A stretch of DNA of 15,021 nucleotides, taken from an uncultured bacterium. GTDB lineage: Bacteria > Cyanobacteriota > Vampirovibrionia > Gastranaerophilales > Gastranaerophilaceae. The stretch lies in NCBI GenBank assembly GCA_905211505.1, contig CAJMAX010000025.1, forward strand, positions 1-15,021. The letters are read 5' to 3'. The notes under the pieces were generated by a model. That model did no database searches. It was given only the letters and a program-made list of their open reading frames with translations, and was not told the origin of the DNA. Position 1 is the first letter of the stretch, and each line of letters opens with the position of its first letter. The translations under genes were made by a program, and so were the position numbers. Positions 14,306-15,021 of the stretch are shown one piece after another.

Positions 14306-14764
14306 ATGAAAAAAATCTTTTTAATTCTAAGTATTATAATATTATTAGCAATCGTATATTTAGTAATTATCAATTTTAATAATTATGCAAGCTTAAATAT
14401 TTTAACAGCAAACATAGTCGAACCTAAAGCCTTGCACGGATGGACTCAAAACGGATTCTATCTGGGAAAAGAAATAAGACTCTCTACTTATACAGTACTA
14501 ATATTATTAGGCGGCATTTTTACGGGAGCAGGAACAGTCTACATGTTCTATGATGCAACTAAAGATAAAGTAAAAGCTTACCAAAGAGAACTGGAAAAAA
14601 CATCTATCTCCGGCTCAAATAATGCTTCCAGAGTCGAGGTTCTTGAAGCAAAAATTAAAACACTGGAAAAAGCTTTCAGTGCGGTAATTGATGAAAGACA
14701 AAAACTTGAAGTTCAAATAAAATCACTCAATGCTGAACTAGATAATATAAATAAAGATAAATAA
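14306..14764 (+). CDS. LapA-like two-helix membrane protein with C-terminal coiled coil
   Basis: This 152-residue protein has two membrane segments (about 4-26 and 62-85) separated by a short polar loop. A C-terminal heptad-rich region (about 88-150, such as VEVLEAKIKTLEKAFSAV) then forms a likely cytoplasmic coiled coil. This is the layout of LapA/YciS (DUF1049) proteins, which in Gram-negative bacteria help control lipopolysaccharide synthesis. Sequence identity cannot be judged here, so the call rests on topology. AGGAG (14293-14297) lies eight bases before the ATG, within the rluD 3' end. It is the last gene of the operon and is followed by a strong terminator. Confidence 0.75.
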   Translation: MKKIFLILSIIILLAIVYLVIINFNNYASLNILTANIVEPKALHGWTQNGFYLGKEIRLSTYTVLILLGGIFTGAGTVYMFYDATKDKVKAYQRELEKTSISGSNNASRVEVLEAKIKTLEKAFSAVIDERQKLEVQIKSLNAELDNINKDK

Positions 14765-14781
14765 GTAATAAAAATAAAACT

Positions 14782-15021
14782 TCAAATTTGGAGGACTCTT
14801 GCAATACGCAAGAGTTTTTCTTTTTCAGGTAAATCTAAAGAATCAAAAATTTCTAATAAAGTTTTTCGCATTTGTTCTGCATTTTCTTTATGCTCATAAT
14901 TAAAAAAATCTTTTAGCTCTATTCCTAAATTATTTGCAATTTTATCTAAATTAGACAATAGTGGAAAATTTTTACCCGACTCAATTTTACTAATTGATTG
15001 CGGTTCAATACCTGCAATCTC
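14782..15021 (-). CDS. XRE-family regulator, partial (5' end beyond the window)
   Basis: The minus strand is open from the window edge to a TGA at 14784-14782, giving 79 residues. The start of the visible part, EIAGIEPQSISKIESGKNFP, is the recognition helix region of a Cro/CI helix-turn-helix. NLDKIANNLGIELKDFF completes the domain. A charged helical tail ends LPEKEKLLRIARVLQI. The first helices and the start codon lie outside the window. It converges on the LapA-like operon, and its last codons contain that operon's terminator. It differs from the XRE gene at 7090 in sequence and length. Confidence 0.88.
   Translation of the reverse strand, partial: EIAGIEPQSISKIESGKNFPLLSNLDKIANNLGIELKDFFNYEHKENAEQMRKTLLEIFDSLDLPEKEKLLRIARVLQI
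14795..14819 (+). terminator. Intrinsic terminator of the 12023-14764 operon
   Basis: ACTCTTGC (14795-14802), loop AATAC and GCAAGAGT (14808-14815) form a perfect 8-bp stem, followed at once by TTTTTCTTTTTC. It is a textbook plus-strand terminator 30 bp after the LapA-like stop. It lies wholly inside the coding region of the opposite XRE gene (residues LLRIARV). Confidence 0.88.

Noticed and set aside
1..15021. CRISPR array, tRNA, rRNA, insertion sequence or prophage
   Set aside because: No regularly spaced direct repeats, cloverleaf, rRNA core motifs, transposase or phage proteins were seen. The only repeats are short hairpins and the G-run.

Overview
The window is AT-rich and densely packed with genes. 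The most likely host is an uncultured gut bacterium of the non-photosynthetic cyanobacterial lineage Gastranaerophilales (Melainabacteria). This is an inference from gene content: short N-terminal prepilin signals of the form FTLAEVLITLGIIGVVAALTIP, a second-prepilin C-terminus of a type I associate with that group, a cyanobacterial-looking ComEC, and a LapA-like envelope protein that suggests a diderm cell. No rRNA, tRNA, CRISPR array, transposase or phage gene is visible.

Region 1 (1-4403) holds DNA uptake and repair genes. comEC (minus) and pilT (plus) diverge from an 87-bp gap in which their two promoters lie almost back to back. recO follows pilT by 28 bp. Region 2 (4404-7353) holds a secreted, fused two-domain M16 zinc protease. 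It converges on a small XRE-type regulator, with a hairpin between them that could terminate both transcripts.

Region 3 (7354-9219) is the most unusual part. The XRE gene diverges from a type IV prepilin-like gene across 78 bp holding two 14-bp palindrome-like sites whose centres are exactly 40 bp apart, as expected of operators. A second prepilin-like gene converges on the first. Its apparent start codon has no properly spaced ribosome binding site. A near-perfect binding site and ATG lie 253 bases upstream (ATG at 9184), followed by a run of nine G on the coding strand. With nine G the reading frame stops at once. With eight G it would be open for 84 codons straight into the prepilin, through an inverted pair of REP-like repeats. 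This looks like a phase-variable pilin gene caught in its OFF frame, or else a homopolymer error.

Region 4 (9220-11881, all minus) runs in the order small 59-residue protein, BadF/HgdC-type ATPase activator with cysteine clusters, uncharacterised cytoplasmic protein, secreted uncharacterised protein, and then the prepilin of region 3. From the activator to the secreted protein the gaps are 8 to 11 bp, so these are probably one operon.

Region 5 (12023-14819, plus) is a tight operon: secreted NTF2-like protein, divergent lipoprotein signal peptidase lspA, RluD-type pseudouridine synthase, and a LapA-like membrane protein. It ends in a strong intrinsic terminator lying inside the 3' end of a second, oppositely oriented XRE gene that runs off the window.

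Natural transformation and pilus functions (comEC, pilT, two prepilins) and recombination (recO) cluster here. Together with a possible phase switch and a dedicated regulator, they suggest that surface pilin production is controlled by both switching and repression.
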